A stretch of 36,087 nucleotides of DNA from Phaeodactylibacter luteus (GTDB lineage Bacteria; Bacteroidota; Bacteroidia; Chitinophagales; Saprospiraceae), in assembly GCF_007993045.1 (NCBI RefSeq), contig NZ_VOOR01000051.1, forward strand, positions 1 through 36,087. The letters are read 5' to 3'. Shown one piece after another: positions 15,933 to 23,958 of this stretch. Both the position numbers and the translations under genes were made by a program. Every line of letters starts with the position of its first letter. Position 1 is the stretch's first letter. Under the pieces are notes generated by a model. It worked only from the letters and a program-made list of their open reading frames with translations, did not search any database and had not been told where the DNA came from.

Positions 15933-17350
15933 CAGGCTTTCTTTTTTTGGTAATTCACCCGTGGGTCCACCCAGGCATATAGCACATCTGCAATGAGCAT
16001 GCCCGCCATCGTAAGCAGCGCAGCCAGCATCAAAACAGTATAAACCACTGGCCAGTCCCGCTGGAAAATGGCATCCACGGTCAGCTTGCCCATACCTGGG
16101 ATATTGAAGATGACCTCAATGACGAGCGAGCCGGCAAAGACTGCGGGGAATAAACTGGCAAACATGGTGATAATGGGGAAAAGGGCGTTCCGGAAGGTGT
16201 GCTTCCAAATGACCTGCCGCGCATTCAGCCCTTTCGCCCATGCGGTGCGGACGAAGTCTTGCCGGATGACATTCAGCATCCCTCCCCTTACCTGCCTGCT
16301 GATGAATGCCAAGGCGCCATAGGTCAGGCAAAAGATAGGGAGTATCAAATGTTCGGCGGCCTCAACAAACCGCTCCCAAAAAGGGGCGCCCGGCGGCAAA
16401 TCCCCCAGCCCAAGAGAGGGGAACCAGTCCATACCGTACTCCGGGGTCGTGAAAAATACCACAAGCATGGTTGCAATCCAGAAGTTCGGCAGGGAATACA
16501 GGATGAACAGCAGCAGGGTAGAGGTGCGGTCAAAAAGGCTGCCCTTGTATACGGCCGAATAAACCCCTAAGGGGATAGAAAGGAGGTAAGCCAGGGATAT
16601 GGCCAGGATGTTCATGATCAGGGTCCACCTCAGGGCATCTTTCATTTTATCTGCTACGGGCCTGCTATCGATATAAGACTTGCCAAAGTCGAGCAAAAGG
16701 AAGCTGCTCAGCCAATTGTGGTACTGATTGTCAAAACCATACCACTTCAAGTCGGGCAGGTACAAGCGCTCGGGCTTAGCTCCTGCTTTCACCGCTTGAT
16801 AGTGTTGCTGCAGCTGTACCACATCGGGGTGCAGCCGTGCCAGTTGTGCGGTATCCGTCCCTGTGATTGAAGCGAGCTGGTCGAGCAAGCTGGTAATGCG
16901 GCTGTCCTTGTAGCCAAGGTACAGCTGCTTGATAAGCGGGCGGACCTTCCTACGCGCTACATCGTCCGGCACGGTTGTTTCCGAATTCCGGTCGAGCGCT
17001 CTCAACTGATGGTAGTAGCTTGAAATGAGCGGCCAGTTGCCGTATTGGGCGGTTAGCTTTTCAAGGGTTTCCCGCTCATCTCGCTTCAGGATACGGTAGA
17101 GGGTATCAGGATAGGCAGCCGGGGCAATGCTGAAGTAAAAAACGGGCTTGTCGAGCCCCAGGTAGGCCGCGGTTTCCCGGTATACCCGGTCAGCATTGGC
17201 CAGGCTCCGTTGAGCTTCATCCCCCAATCCCCGGTTGCGCTGCTCCACGGGGTCGCCCGGGGCAGCCTTGCTCAGCCCAAACGCCAGCAAGGAGATGACC
17301 AGCAAGGTGGGCAGAAAAATAAGGATCCGTTTGATAAGGTACTGTAGCAT
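15932..17350 (-). CDS. Oligopeptide/dipeptide ABC transporter permease, OppB/DppB type
   Basis: The partner permease of the OppC-type subunit. It begins with the classic MLQYLIKRILIFLPTLLVIS membrane segment and AAPGDPV motif, and its C-terminal half shows LPNFWIATMLVV, the coupling loop RTAWAKGLNARQVIWKH and the ending FNIPGMGKLTVDAIFQRDWP then DVLYAWVDPRV. At 472 residues it exceeds the usual 310-340 because of about 150 extra residues (roughly 60-205) between the first membrane segment and the region WLSSFLLLDFGKSY; these are probably periplasmic and could contact the binding proteins. The ATG at 17350 is chosen because the longer frame adds a Cys/Pro-rich stretch that fits no family member. 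A hairpin separates it from the upstream binding-protein gene. Confidence 0.93.
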   Translation of the reverse strand: MLQYLIKRILIFLPTLLVISLLAFGLSKAAPGDPVEQRNRGLGDEAQRSLANADRVYRETAAYLGLDKPVFYFSIAPAAYPDTLYRILKRDERETLEKLTAQYGNWPLISSYYHQLRALDRNSETTVPDDVARRKVRPLIKQLYLGYKDSRITSLLDQLASITGTDTAQLARLHPDVVQLQQHYQAVKAGAKPERLYLPDLKWYGFDNQYHNWLSSFLLLDFGKSYIDSRPVADKMKDALRWTLIMNILAISLAYLLSIPLGVYSAVYKGSLFDRTSTLLLFILYSLPNFWIATMLVVFFTTPEYGMDWFPSLGLGDLPPGAPFWERFVEAAEHLILPIFCLTYGALAFISRQVRGGMLNVIRQDFVRTAWAKGLNARQVIWKHTFRNALFPIITMFASLFPAVFAGSLVIEVIFNIPGMGKLTVDAIFQRDWPVVYTVLMLAALLTMAGMLIADVLYAWVDPRVNYQKKKA

Positions 17351-17414
17351 GGATTCCTGAAGTAAGGGGGCTTTCCCGGGCCTTGTTACCGGGCAATTGC
17401 AAAGGCAGGGGGGA

Positions 17415-17440
17415 GTGGGGCATACATTTGCATGCCCCAC
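17415..17440 (-). other. Intergenic hairpin between binding protein and permease genes
   Basis: GTGGGGCAT (17415-17423) pairs perfectly with ATGCCCCAC (17432-17440) around an eight-base loop. On the minus strand it is followed by a C-rich run, not a T tract, so it is more likely an RNA 3'-end stabiliser or processing site than a full terminator. Confidence 0.6.
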
Positions 17441-17452
17441 GTTTCCATTACG

Positions 17453-19243
17453 TTAGTTGGCTTGTTCCAGTTGCAACAAAGGGGCAACATATCCTGGGAA
17501 CATTGGGGTGATCGGTGTAGTGTACCGCTTGTGGATGGCCAAGCGGCCTGTGGGGACAATGAGGGGTACGATCGGCATCGCTTCGTATAGCTGTCGCTGA
17601 AGGTCAAGATATAATTTTTTGCGGTCTTCAGGATCGAGCGTTTGTTGGATCTGATCGATGAGGGCATCGGTCTCAGGAGTGGCGAACCCCGTGCGGTCGT
17701 CCCCTTCAGAGTGGAAATCCTGCTTGGGCTCCCAAGGTGTAGGGGGGATGCTTTTGGCGCCAGCCACCAGCTCAAAATCTCTGCGCTTGAGGTCGTCCAG
17801 ATTGACGGTGTGCTCCTGAGGGGTCAGCTTGATGCTGATGCCTGCACGCTTGGCGGATTCCTGTAGGATGAGGGCAATGTTCTGCCCTACAGCCCGGCCG
17901 GCAGTGAACTTGTATTCGAGCTCGAGCTCTGTGCGCTGCCCGTCAATTTCTTTGTCTACGATACCGTTGTCGTTGGTGTCCGTCCAGCCTGCCTCTTCCA
18001 GCAGCGCCCGTGCCTCTTCGGGGGCATACGCTAAGGGCTTTACAACAGGGTTGTAATAAGAAAAACTGGGGTGGACCGGGCCAGTAGATGGCTCTCCTAA
18101 GCCAGAGAAGGCCGTCTCTATCATGGTGCTCACATCGGTGGCCATAGCCAAGGCACGCCTCACCTTGGGGTCGTTCAGTTTGGGCGAACGCGTGTTGGTG
18201 TAAATGAAGGTGTGGACCAGGGATGGTGGCGTGTGAAGGTTGTAACGGCTGGTGACAAAATCGGTCTTCTGCAGGTCTAGGAACTGATCTGGCGGGATGT
18301 TGGGGAGGACGTCGAGCTGGCCATCTTTCAAGGCTGTAACGGCTGCGGTAGGGTCTTTTACAGGCCGGTAGATGAGCTTTTCAGGGTAAGCCTGAAGGGT
18401 CACAGACTGCCCCTTGGCCTGGTCGCCCCACCAGCCCTCTTTCCGGCTGAGGACCAGCCGCTGGCCGGTTTCCCAGCGCTCCAGTTTGTACGGCCCTGAG
18501 CCGGAAATGCCATTGGGCTCCCGGCTGTGGAAAGGGCTGGCAAATTGCTCTGCAAACTGTACGATGTTTTCATTGTCAGACAGTGCTTTTGCCCGTTCCT
18601 CGTCCATGAGGTCTGCCAGGGGGATATCGCTCATCAGGCCAAGGGAATCATAGTGATAGGCTGGCAGTATGGGCAGGGCGGCACTAATGGCCTCAGCTCC
18701 GATCATGTAAGGGCGGTTGGTATACACGGTGAAACGGCGGGGGTTGGCAGCGTCTTTTTCCACCTCCCCAATAAAGGAGAGGTAAACCCGGTAAGCTGGC
18801 GCAGGCACCTTCGGGTTGAATGTGGCCTTTAGGGTAAAGACGAAGTCATCCGCAGTTATGGGGCTGCCGTTGTCCCAAACCGCCTCGGGCCGGATCTCAA
18901 AAGTATAAGCTACCCCACCGGCAAAGGGCCCTTCTTCAATAGGAGTAATATCTGGCTGTGACACGGCCAACTGCGGCTCCAGTTCCATTGTTTCTGGGTT
19001 GATGGACTGCAGGTAAGAGAACAGGTTGCCGATCACCGTATTGGAGTAGTTGCTCAGCGTCAAGACCGGGTTCAGCCGGTCGGGCTCCGTATCCAATTGC
19101 AGTACAGCTTCTGTTGCCGGCCGTTCGAGCCCATAGTCATCAGTTGGGGTTTCCTTTTTTTCTTTAGGTTCTCCTGCACAGCTCCAAATGAGGGCAAAGG
19201 AAAGCGCCAGTGGCAGGTAGCGGAGGGTAATCTTCATGTTCAT
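17453..19243 (-). CDS. Peptide ABC transporter substrate-binding lipoprotein (second of a pair)
   Basis: A family 5 extracellular solute-binding protein that captures peptides and hands them to the OppB/OppC-type permeases. The product (596 residues) has a hydrophobic signal ending in ALIWSC, so a lipoprotein anchor is likely although Trp before Ser is unusual. Family blocks are DTEPDRLNPVL, LEPQLAVSQPDI, FEIRPEAVWDNGSPITADDF, ISGSGPYKLERWETGQRLVL, RRALAMATDV and EEARALLEEAGWTDTNDNGIVD; the last contains a DxNxNGxxD calcium-type loop. It is clearly paralogous to the adjacent upstream gene over its full length. Start codons at 19243 and 19237 are both possible. Substrate specificity cannot be read from sequence. 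Confidence 0.93.
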   Translation of the reverse strand: MNMKITLRYLPLALSFALIWSCAGEPKEKKETPTDDYGLERPATEAVLQLDTEPDRLNPVLTLSNYSNTVIGNLFSYLQSINPETMELEPQLAVSQPDITPIEEGPFAGGVAYTFEIRPEAVWDNGSPITADDFVFTLKATFNPKVPAPAYRVYLSFIGEVEKDAANPRRFTVYTNRPYMIGAEAISAALPILPAYHYDSLGLMSDIPLADLMDEERAKALSDNENIVQFAEQFASPFHSREPNGISGSGPYKLERWETGQRLVLSRKEGWWGDQAKGQSVTLQAYPEKLIYRPVKDPTAAVTALKDGQLDVLPNIPPDQFLDLQKTDFVTSRYNLHTPPSLVHTFIYTNTRSPKLNDPKVRRALAMATDVSTMIETAFSGLGEPSTGPVHPSFSYYNPVVKPLAYAPEEARALLEEAGWTDTNDNGIVDKEIDGQRTELELEYKFTAGRAVGQNIALILQESAKRAGISIKLTPQEHTVNLDDLKRRDFELVAGAKSIPPTPWEPKQDFHSEGDDRTGFATPETDALIDQIQQTLDPEDRKKLYLDLQRQLYEAMPIVPLIVPTGRLAIHKRYTTPITPMFPGYVAPLLQLEQAN

Positions 19244-19284
19244 GAAACAGGATTTATTGGCGACGAGGACCAAAGTTCAGCAAA

Positions 19285-19301
19285 CCCGGCCTGCGGCCGG
19301 G
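19285..19301 (-). other. Intergenic hairpin between the two binding-protein genes
   Basis: CCCGGCC (19285-19291) pairs perfectly with GGCCGGG (19295-19301) with a three-base loop, nine bases beyond the stop of the upstream gene on the minus strand? It actually sits in the middle of the 66-base gap 19244-19309. Only TTTG follows on the minus strand, so leaky termination or RNA stabilisation is likelier than complete termination. Confidence 0.6.
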
Positions 19302-19309
19302 GTATCTTT

Positions 19310-21106
19310 TTATTGGATGTTTTTTTGTTTGAAGTCATTGACAAAGAAGCCTGGCCGGCGGGCGGAGGTTTTGGCCTCAAACCGCTTGCTGATGGCGATG
19401 CGCTCCAATGGCGCAAATAGGAAAATATAGGGCTGCTCTTCATAGATCAACTCCTGGAATTTAAGGTAAAGTGCATTGCGCTTTTCTTCGTCCAGGGTCT
19501 CCCGGATCTCATCGATCAGGCGGTCGGCTTCCGCGTTGTTGAAACTCACCCGGTTGCCTCCGGAAGGGGTATCGCTCTCGGAATGCCAAAGCTGCTTGGG
19601 GTCGTCCACTACAGGGTCTTGCCCCCATGCACCGGCATACATGTCGTAATCACGGCGCTTGGCGTGGTCGGTCAGCACCGTAAACTCCTTGGGGGCGATG
19701 GTAATCTCCACACCGGCTTTACGGGCGTTATCTTGGAAAATGAGGGCCATATTATTGGCAAACTTGCTGCCCGCACTGATCATGTACTCGAGCGCTAGCT
19801 CTGTCGGCATTCCGTTGATGACCTTGTCCACGATGCCGTTGCCGTTGGTGTCTTCCCAGCCTGCCTCTGCGAGCAGCGCCCGTGCTTTTTCCGGGTTGTA
19901 GGCGATGAGCGGCAGCTCGTCATGGTAGTAAGGCTTGGTAGGGTGGAAAGGGCCTACTGTGCGCTGTGCCAGCCCGTAGTACAGGGTGTTGATGAGCTCG
20001 TCTACATCGAGGAGGTGTGCAATAGCCCTGCGCACCCTTTTATCTGCCAACTTCGGGTTCTTGTTGTTGAGCCCCACATAATAGTAAACCATAGATGGCG
20101 GAGTTTGGAGGGAAAACCTGCGCGTCATTTCCTCGTTCGCTTGGAGGTCGGTAAAGTCTTTGGCGTCGATTTGGCTGACTACATCCACCTGTTCGTCTTT
20201 GAGCGCAGCCATGGAGGCGACTTGGTCCGGTATGATCTTGAAGGATAGGTTTTGCGGGTAAGCGCTCAGCAGGGGATCGTTTGGGGCTATGCTTTCTCCC
20301 CACCAGCCCTCTTTTTTTTCGAGTACCAGTTCCTGCCCGGTCTCCCAGCGCACAAAGCGGTAAGGGCCCGATCCAGAAATAAAATCCTTCTCCCGGGAGT
20401 AGGGCGCGCTATTGAAGGCTTCCGCAAATGCTTGCAGCGCTTTAGACTCCTTGGCAAGGCGTGAGGCTTTTTCGGCGTCTGCCAGTTCGCTAAATGGGAT
20501 GTCGTCCAATAGCCCGGAAGGGTCGTAGACTGCCTTGGGCAAGACAGAGATATTACTGACCACAGGCTCGCCAATGATGTACTTTTCGTTGGTATACACG
20601 GTGAATGCCCTTGGGTTGGAAGGGTCGGTTTCAAAGCCGCTCACAAACTCCATGTAGGCGCGTACATGTGCAGCATTGACTAAGGGGTTGAAGATGGCTT
20701 TCATCGTGAAGGCCACATCTTCTGCCGTAATAGGGGAGCCATCGTCCCATACTGCTTCCTCCCGGATGTTGAACGTGTAGCCAACACCGCCTGCGTACTT
20801 CCCATCGGCTACTTCCCTTACGACAGGGCGGGCGGCTGCAAGCTGAGGCCGGAGCTCCAGGGTGTAGGGGTCAAAGTGGAGGAGGTTCTGAAAAATCTGT
20901 TCATTGATCGCCCGTGCATAGGCGCTTGTGGCCAGGATGGGGTTGAGGCGGTCGGGCTCTGCAGGGAAGCGTGCGAAAACTGTGTTGCTGGTTTGCTTGA
21001 AAACCAGGGCTGCCTGCTGACTGCCGCTGTCAGCATCGCTGCCACAGCTCACGGCAATAAACAACAACAAGAATAACCAGCTTTGATTTTGGGATGATAA
21101 TTTCAT
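19310..21106 (-). CDS. Peptide ABC transporter substrate-binding lipoprotein (first gene of the operon)
   Basis: First gene of the peptide import operon and full-length paralogue of the next one. The 598-residue protein has a lipoprotein signal ending in FIAVSC, a better lipobox than its paralogue's. Matching family blocks include FPAEPDRLNPILATSAYARA, FNIREEAVWDDGSPITAEDV, ISGSGPYRFVRWETGQELVL, RRAIAHLLDVDEL and EKARALLAEAGWEDTNGNGI, again with a calcium-type DxNxNGxxD loop, and it ends in a typical C-terminal lobe (LYLKFQELIYEEQPYIFLFA). The ATG at 21106 starts the signal peptide directly. The tandem pair suggests either two binding specificities sharing one permease or dosage; which is not resolvable here. 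Confidence 0.93.
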   Translation of the reverse strand: MKLSSQNQSWLFLLLFIAVSCGSDADSGSQQAALVFKQTSNTVFARFPAEPDRLNPILATSAYARAINEQIFQNLLHFDPYTLELRPQLAAARPVVREVADGKYAGGVGYTFNIREEAVWDDGSPITAEDVAFTMKAIFNPLVNAAHVRAYMEFVSGFETDPSNPRAFTVYTNEKYIIGEPVVSNISVLPKAVYDPSGLLDDIPFSELADAEKASRLAKESKALQAFAEAFNSAPYSREKDFISGSGPYRFVRWETGQELVLEKKEGWWGESIAPNDPLLSAYPQNLSFKIIPDQVASMAALKDEQVDVVSQIDAKDFTDLQANEEMTRRFSLQTPPSMVYYYVGLNNKNPKLADKRVRRAIAHLLDVDELINTLYYGLAQRTVGPFHPTKPYYHDELPLIAYNPEKARALLAEAGWEDTNGNGIVDKVINGMPTELALEYMISAGSKFANNMALIFQDNARKAGVEITIAPKEFTVLTDHAKRRDYDMYAGAWGQDPVVDDPKQLWHSESDTPSGGNRVSFNNAEADRLIDEIRETLDEEKRNALYLKFQELIYEEQPYIFLFAPLERIAISKRFEAKTSARRPGFFVNDFKQKNIQ

Positions 21107-21124
21107 GGCAGATGTGTTCTTCCT

Positions 21125-21159
21125 CAAAGGTAATGCTTTTTGGCGGGCTGCCCGTGCAA
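21125..21159 (-). promoter_or_regulatory. Candidate promoter of the opp operon
   Basis: On the minus strand TACCTTTG (21125-21132) fits the -7 consensus exactly; the nearest TTG-type -33 box (21157-21159) is 24 bases away, longer than usual. The predicted start lies about 12 bases before the first ATG. Confidence 0.45.
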
Positions 21160-21281
21160 AGAGGGAGGATTGGCCCCGCTGGTTGAAATAGGCTAAAATA
21201 AAGGGTTTCTGACTTTTGTTATAGCGGCAGGAATGTGAAATTCCGTCGGGGGGCAGTTTTTAGCCGATTGGCGTGGTTTTG

Positions 21282-21656
21282 TTTTGAAATCAAGAATTTA
21301 CGCCTGCCTGCTGTGCCAGTATGGCCGGCAGGGTTCTGGCGAAGCCGCTGCGTTGGCGTTTGGCGGGCTAAGTGGAAAATTAGCAGGGAAGCCAGGTTTA
21401 TAAACGCTATTAAAGCCAATCCGGTGTTTGTATTTTAGGCTTTAGGCTGGCATCGGCCTAGCGCTGCGCAGGGGTGGCCGAAGGCCAGACCCGAGGCCTG
21501 TAGGGCGAGGGGCCAAGCGGAAAGCGAGCCCCGTAGCATAGCGGCACCTGCCATCGGGCAGGGGCAGGCCCCTCAGGCGAAGCAAGCTGGGCAGGCAAAA
21601 AAAACGGCAACCTGGTTTGTGCCCTCTTTGATTTGTGACAGGAACGGGCTCCAAGC
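21282..21656. repeat. Second dispersed repeat family, long copy interrupted by repeat B
   Basis: Blocks matching 13751-13844 appear here at 21282-21332 (ending TGCCAGTATGGCCGGCAGG), 21394-21420 (AGGTTTATAAACGC...AAT) and 21640-21656 (AGGAACGGGCTCCAAGC). The last two blocks are adjacent in the short copy but here are separated by about 220 bases that include dispersed repeat copy B, consistent with an insertion or with a mosaic of shuffled units. Confidence 0.45.
21436..21624 (-). repeat. Dispersed GC-rich palindromic repeat, copy B
   Basis: Reverse-strand copy in the gap between the opp operon and the epimerase gene. It retains GCACAAACCAGG at its start, CCTGCC-CGAT-GGCAGG (perfect arms, different loop from the other copies), GCTATGCTACGGGGCTCGCT and CGCAGCGCTAGGCCGATGCC. 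The middle is altered: the GCCC-TGTC-GGGC hairpin is replaced by a longer segment with its own GGCC-TTC-GGCC hairpin, and the TATTTTGG tail is not recognisable. Confidence 0.8.
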
Positions 21657-21713
21657 ATGCCCTTAAACCTTGGGCATAGCCCGGTGTTATATGACCAATC
21701 AAACGCACAATCC

Positions 21714-22625
21714 ATGGCAACGGTACTTATTGGTGGGGGCTCTGGCCTGATCGGCGCTCGCCTTAGCCACCTGCTCCGGGAAAAGGGCTATGAGGTTTGG
21801 CACCTCAGCCGCAAGCCCCGCCCTGATGCGGCTTATCAGGCTTTTCAGTGGGACCCTGTAGCGGGCAGCATAGACGAGGAGGCTGTTCAGCAAGCCGATT
21901 TTATCATCAACTTGGCTGGGGCAGGCATTGCTGATAAGCCTTGGACCAAAGCCCGCAAACAGCTCATCATTGATAGCCGTGTAGAGGGTACGCGTTTGCT
22001 GCGGCAAGCCATGGAAAAGGCCGCTGTGCCGCCTAAAGCCTTCATCTCGAGCTCGGCCATAGGTTACTACGGTAACCGGGGCGATGCCCTGCTCCGGGAA
22101 GATGCCCCTCCGGGCCAAGGCTTTTTGTCGCAAAGCACTATGGCTTGGGAAGATGCTATACGCGAGGTGGGGCAAATAGGCGTACGGACTGTAGGGCTGC
22201 GAACGGGGATTGTGCTCTCCACAAAGGGCGGGGCCTTGCCTAAGATGATGATGCCGTTCTCGTTTTACGTAGCCCCTTATTTCGGCAACGGCCAGCAGTG
22301 GTATAGCTGGGTGCACATCGATGATATCTGCCGCTTGTACATTTTCGCTATAGAGAACAGCGGCATGAGCGGTTTTTACAACGGTACAGCTCCCAACCCT
22401 GTTACGAACAAGGGCTTAGTAGAGAGGCTGAAGGAAGTGCTGCGCTCTCCTGCTCTTTTGGCCCCAGCGCCAACCTTCGCCCTGCGGCTGGCACTCGGTG
22501 AAATGGCCGATGCCATCTTGGAGAGCACCCGCACTTCAGCCGACAAGGTGCTGTCGGCAGGTTTCCATTTCGAGTTCCCTAATGTGGGGGAAGCGCTCAA
22601 AGATGTTATCCAAAAGGGGAAATAA
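21714..22625 (+). CDS. NAD(P)-binding epimerase-like protein, SDR39U1/YfcH family
   Basis: An extended short-chain dehydrogenase/reductase fold protein of the TIGR01777/SDR39U1 group, whose substrate is generally unknown. The 303-residue product opens with the nucleotide-binding loop VLIGGGSGLIGARLS (about 4-18), then NLAGAGIADKPWTKARKQ, a hallmark of the group, SSSAIGYYGNRGD (active-site region with Ser and Tyr), RTGIVLSTKGGALPKMM, WVHIDDICRLYIFAIEN and a C-terminal DUF1731-like part with SADKVLSAGFHFEFP. The ATG at 21714 is chosen because the longer frame adds 19 residues unrelated to the fold that run into repeat-family DNA. It stands alone, so context gives no substrate hint. Confidence 0.93.
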   Translation: MATVLIGGGSGLIGARLSHLLREKGYEVWHLSRKPRPDAAYQAFQWDPVAGSIDEEAVQQADFIINLAGAGIADKPWTKARKQLIIDSRVEGTRLLRQAMEKAAVPPKAFISSSAIGYYGNRGDALLREDAPPGQGFLSQSTMAWEDAIREVGQIGVRTVGLRTGIVLSTKGGALPKMMMPFSFYVAPYFGNGQQWYSWVHIDDICRLYIFAIENSGMSGFYNGTAPNPVTNKGLVERLKEVLRSPALLAPAPTFALRLALGEMADAILESTRTSADKVLSAGFHFEFPNVGEALKDVIQKGK

Positions 22626-22687
22626 GGGCCTGTTGGGGTGTTAACATAGCATCTCAAAAGCCCAAACAGGCTTCAAGGCAGCGCACC

Positions 22688-23590
22688 TCAGAATTTAATG
22701 TACTCAGTAGGGTCTACCGGCTTTCCCTTGTGCCACAGCTCAAAATGAAGATGAGGCCCATCCGTCAGTGTGCCGGTATTGCCGATGATGGCCACTGCTT
22801 CCCCTGCTTTGACATAGCTGCCGGACTTTTTCAGGAGGGAGGAGTTATGCTTGTAGAAGGTAATGGTGTTGTTGGCGTGCTGTATGCCGATGGTGTTGCC
22901 CGTCTCGAGCGTCCAGTCGGCGAAAAAGATAAAGCCGTCCATCGCGGCTTTGATCGCTGTGTTTTTGGGGGCGAGCACATCAACCCCATAGTGCTTTTTG
23001 TCTGGCATGAAGATAGCGCTGATTTCGCCAGTCACCGGAGGAGAGAAGAACATTTGCTCTAAGGGGACATCCCCCGGCGAAAAGCTTACGTTTTTGCCCT
23101 GACGGGCAGCCTGCCCCACTTCTTGCAGTTCGAGCTCCTGCCGGAGCTGTTCTTCTTCCGGGGAGCGCTCTACTTCCGCGAGCGTATCTGCTCCTACTTC
23201 AAGTTGTTGGGATTCCACCTCTTCCGCCGTCTCATAATCGCCGATCAGTACCCGCTTGATGCTCTCAGAGTATTCCCGTTGGGCGTTGAGCTGTTCGCGC
23301 AGCCCATCCACTTCCCGGTACAAGCGCTCTACCTCCCGCCGCCCGTCGCCACCTTGCCCGTAGCCCGGCACATACCTGCGGATGGGCGTGAATGCGATAG
23401 CGAGCACGACCAAAATAGCGACCAATACCACGATAGTGCTCGCCGCTACATACACGTTCATGAGGGTAAGCCGGTAAGAGCCTACTTCCTCGAAGGTGTC
23501 ATTGTTCATGATGATGAACCGGTAAGTGTTCTGCAAGCGCTTGCGCGTCCGGTCCCACCATTGCTTCAGTCGTTCGCCTGTAGTTGCCAT
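22688..23590 (-). CDS. M23 family (LytM) peptidase, membrane-anchored
   Basis: A zinc endopeptidase domain that cuts or binds peptidoglycan cross-bridges. The 300-residue protein has a cytoplasmic N-terminus, one membrane segment (about 45-67, NVYVAASTIVVLVAILVVLA), a predicted coiled coil (about 84-160, REVERLYREVDGLREQL) and the LytM domain at about 195-300. The metal motif HYGVD (HxxxD) and the downstream HLHFELW (HxH) are both present, so catalysis is possible, unlike in degenerate EnvC/NlpD-type LytM proteins. It is divergent from the PorW/SprE gene across a 368-base gap, making an envelope role near the secretion machinery plausible but unproven. Short downstream space (22626-22687) has no obvious terminator. 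Confidence 0.92.
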   Translation of the reverse strand: MATTGERLKQWWDRTRKRLQNTYRFIIMNNDTFEEVGSYRLTLMNVYVAASTIVVLVAILVVLAIAFTPIRRYVPGYGQGGDGRREVERLYREVDGLREQLNAQREYSESIKRVLIGDYETAEEVESQQLEVGADTLAEVERSPEEEQLRQELELQEVGQAARQGKNVSFSPGDVPLEQMFFSPPVTGEISAIFMPDKKHYGVDVLAPKNTAIKAAMDGFIFFADWTLETGNTIGIQHANNTITFYKHNSSLLKKSGSYVKAGEAVAIIGNTGTLTDGPHLHFELWHKGKPVDPTEYIKF

Positions 23591-23958
23591 AAGCCTGATG
23601 ATTGCGAAATCCTAATAATTAATCAGCTGAGTACCTGAAACGGTTTGTAGTCTGTTAATAATAAAATAATTTTGCCCTTTAACGTTTAAGTAGTGTCGGT
23701 CCCGGAATGGCCCGCCGCAAAAGGGCTGGGTCTCTGCCATCAGGCGCTGCTGAAAGCTTGCCTGTGGAACACCTTCGCCTACACCCCGTAAAACGCGGGT
23801 AAAGGTAGGTATAGTCGGAGTGGCAGTAAAACATCGGGGCTAATTCTTTTGATTTCTATCCGGAACACGTTGTTGCGCTGCTGGCCCCCCTGCCTTGCCT
23901 AGAGAAAAGGAATGGCAAGTGATAGCCGGCGAAGCGGGCATCTTCAAAAACAGCTGTC
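23591..23958. other. Intergenic region between divergent M23 and PorW genes
   Basis: This 368-base gap must hold the control signals for both divergent genes, but I see no exact TAnnTTTG box with a well-spaced TTG on either strand; TTCTTTTG near 23847 is one mismatch away. No tRNA, SRP RNA, tmRNA or RNase P signature was recognised. The sequence is moderately AT-rich near the M23 start and GC-rich elsewhere. Confidence 0.4.

Noticed and set aside
21442-21720. Minus-strand 92-codon frame with RCRYATGLAFRLA
   Set aside because: It is a translation of dispersed repeat copy B and resembles a frame in copy A only through the repeat DNA.
23591-23958. Possible tmRNA, SRP RNA or RNase P RNA in the M23-PorW gap
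   Set aside because: None of the conserved core motifs of these RNAs was found on either strand.
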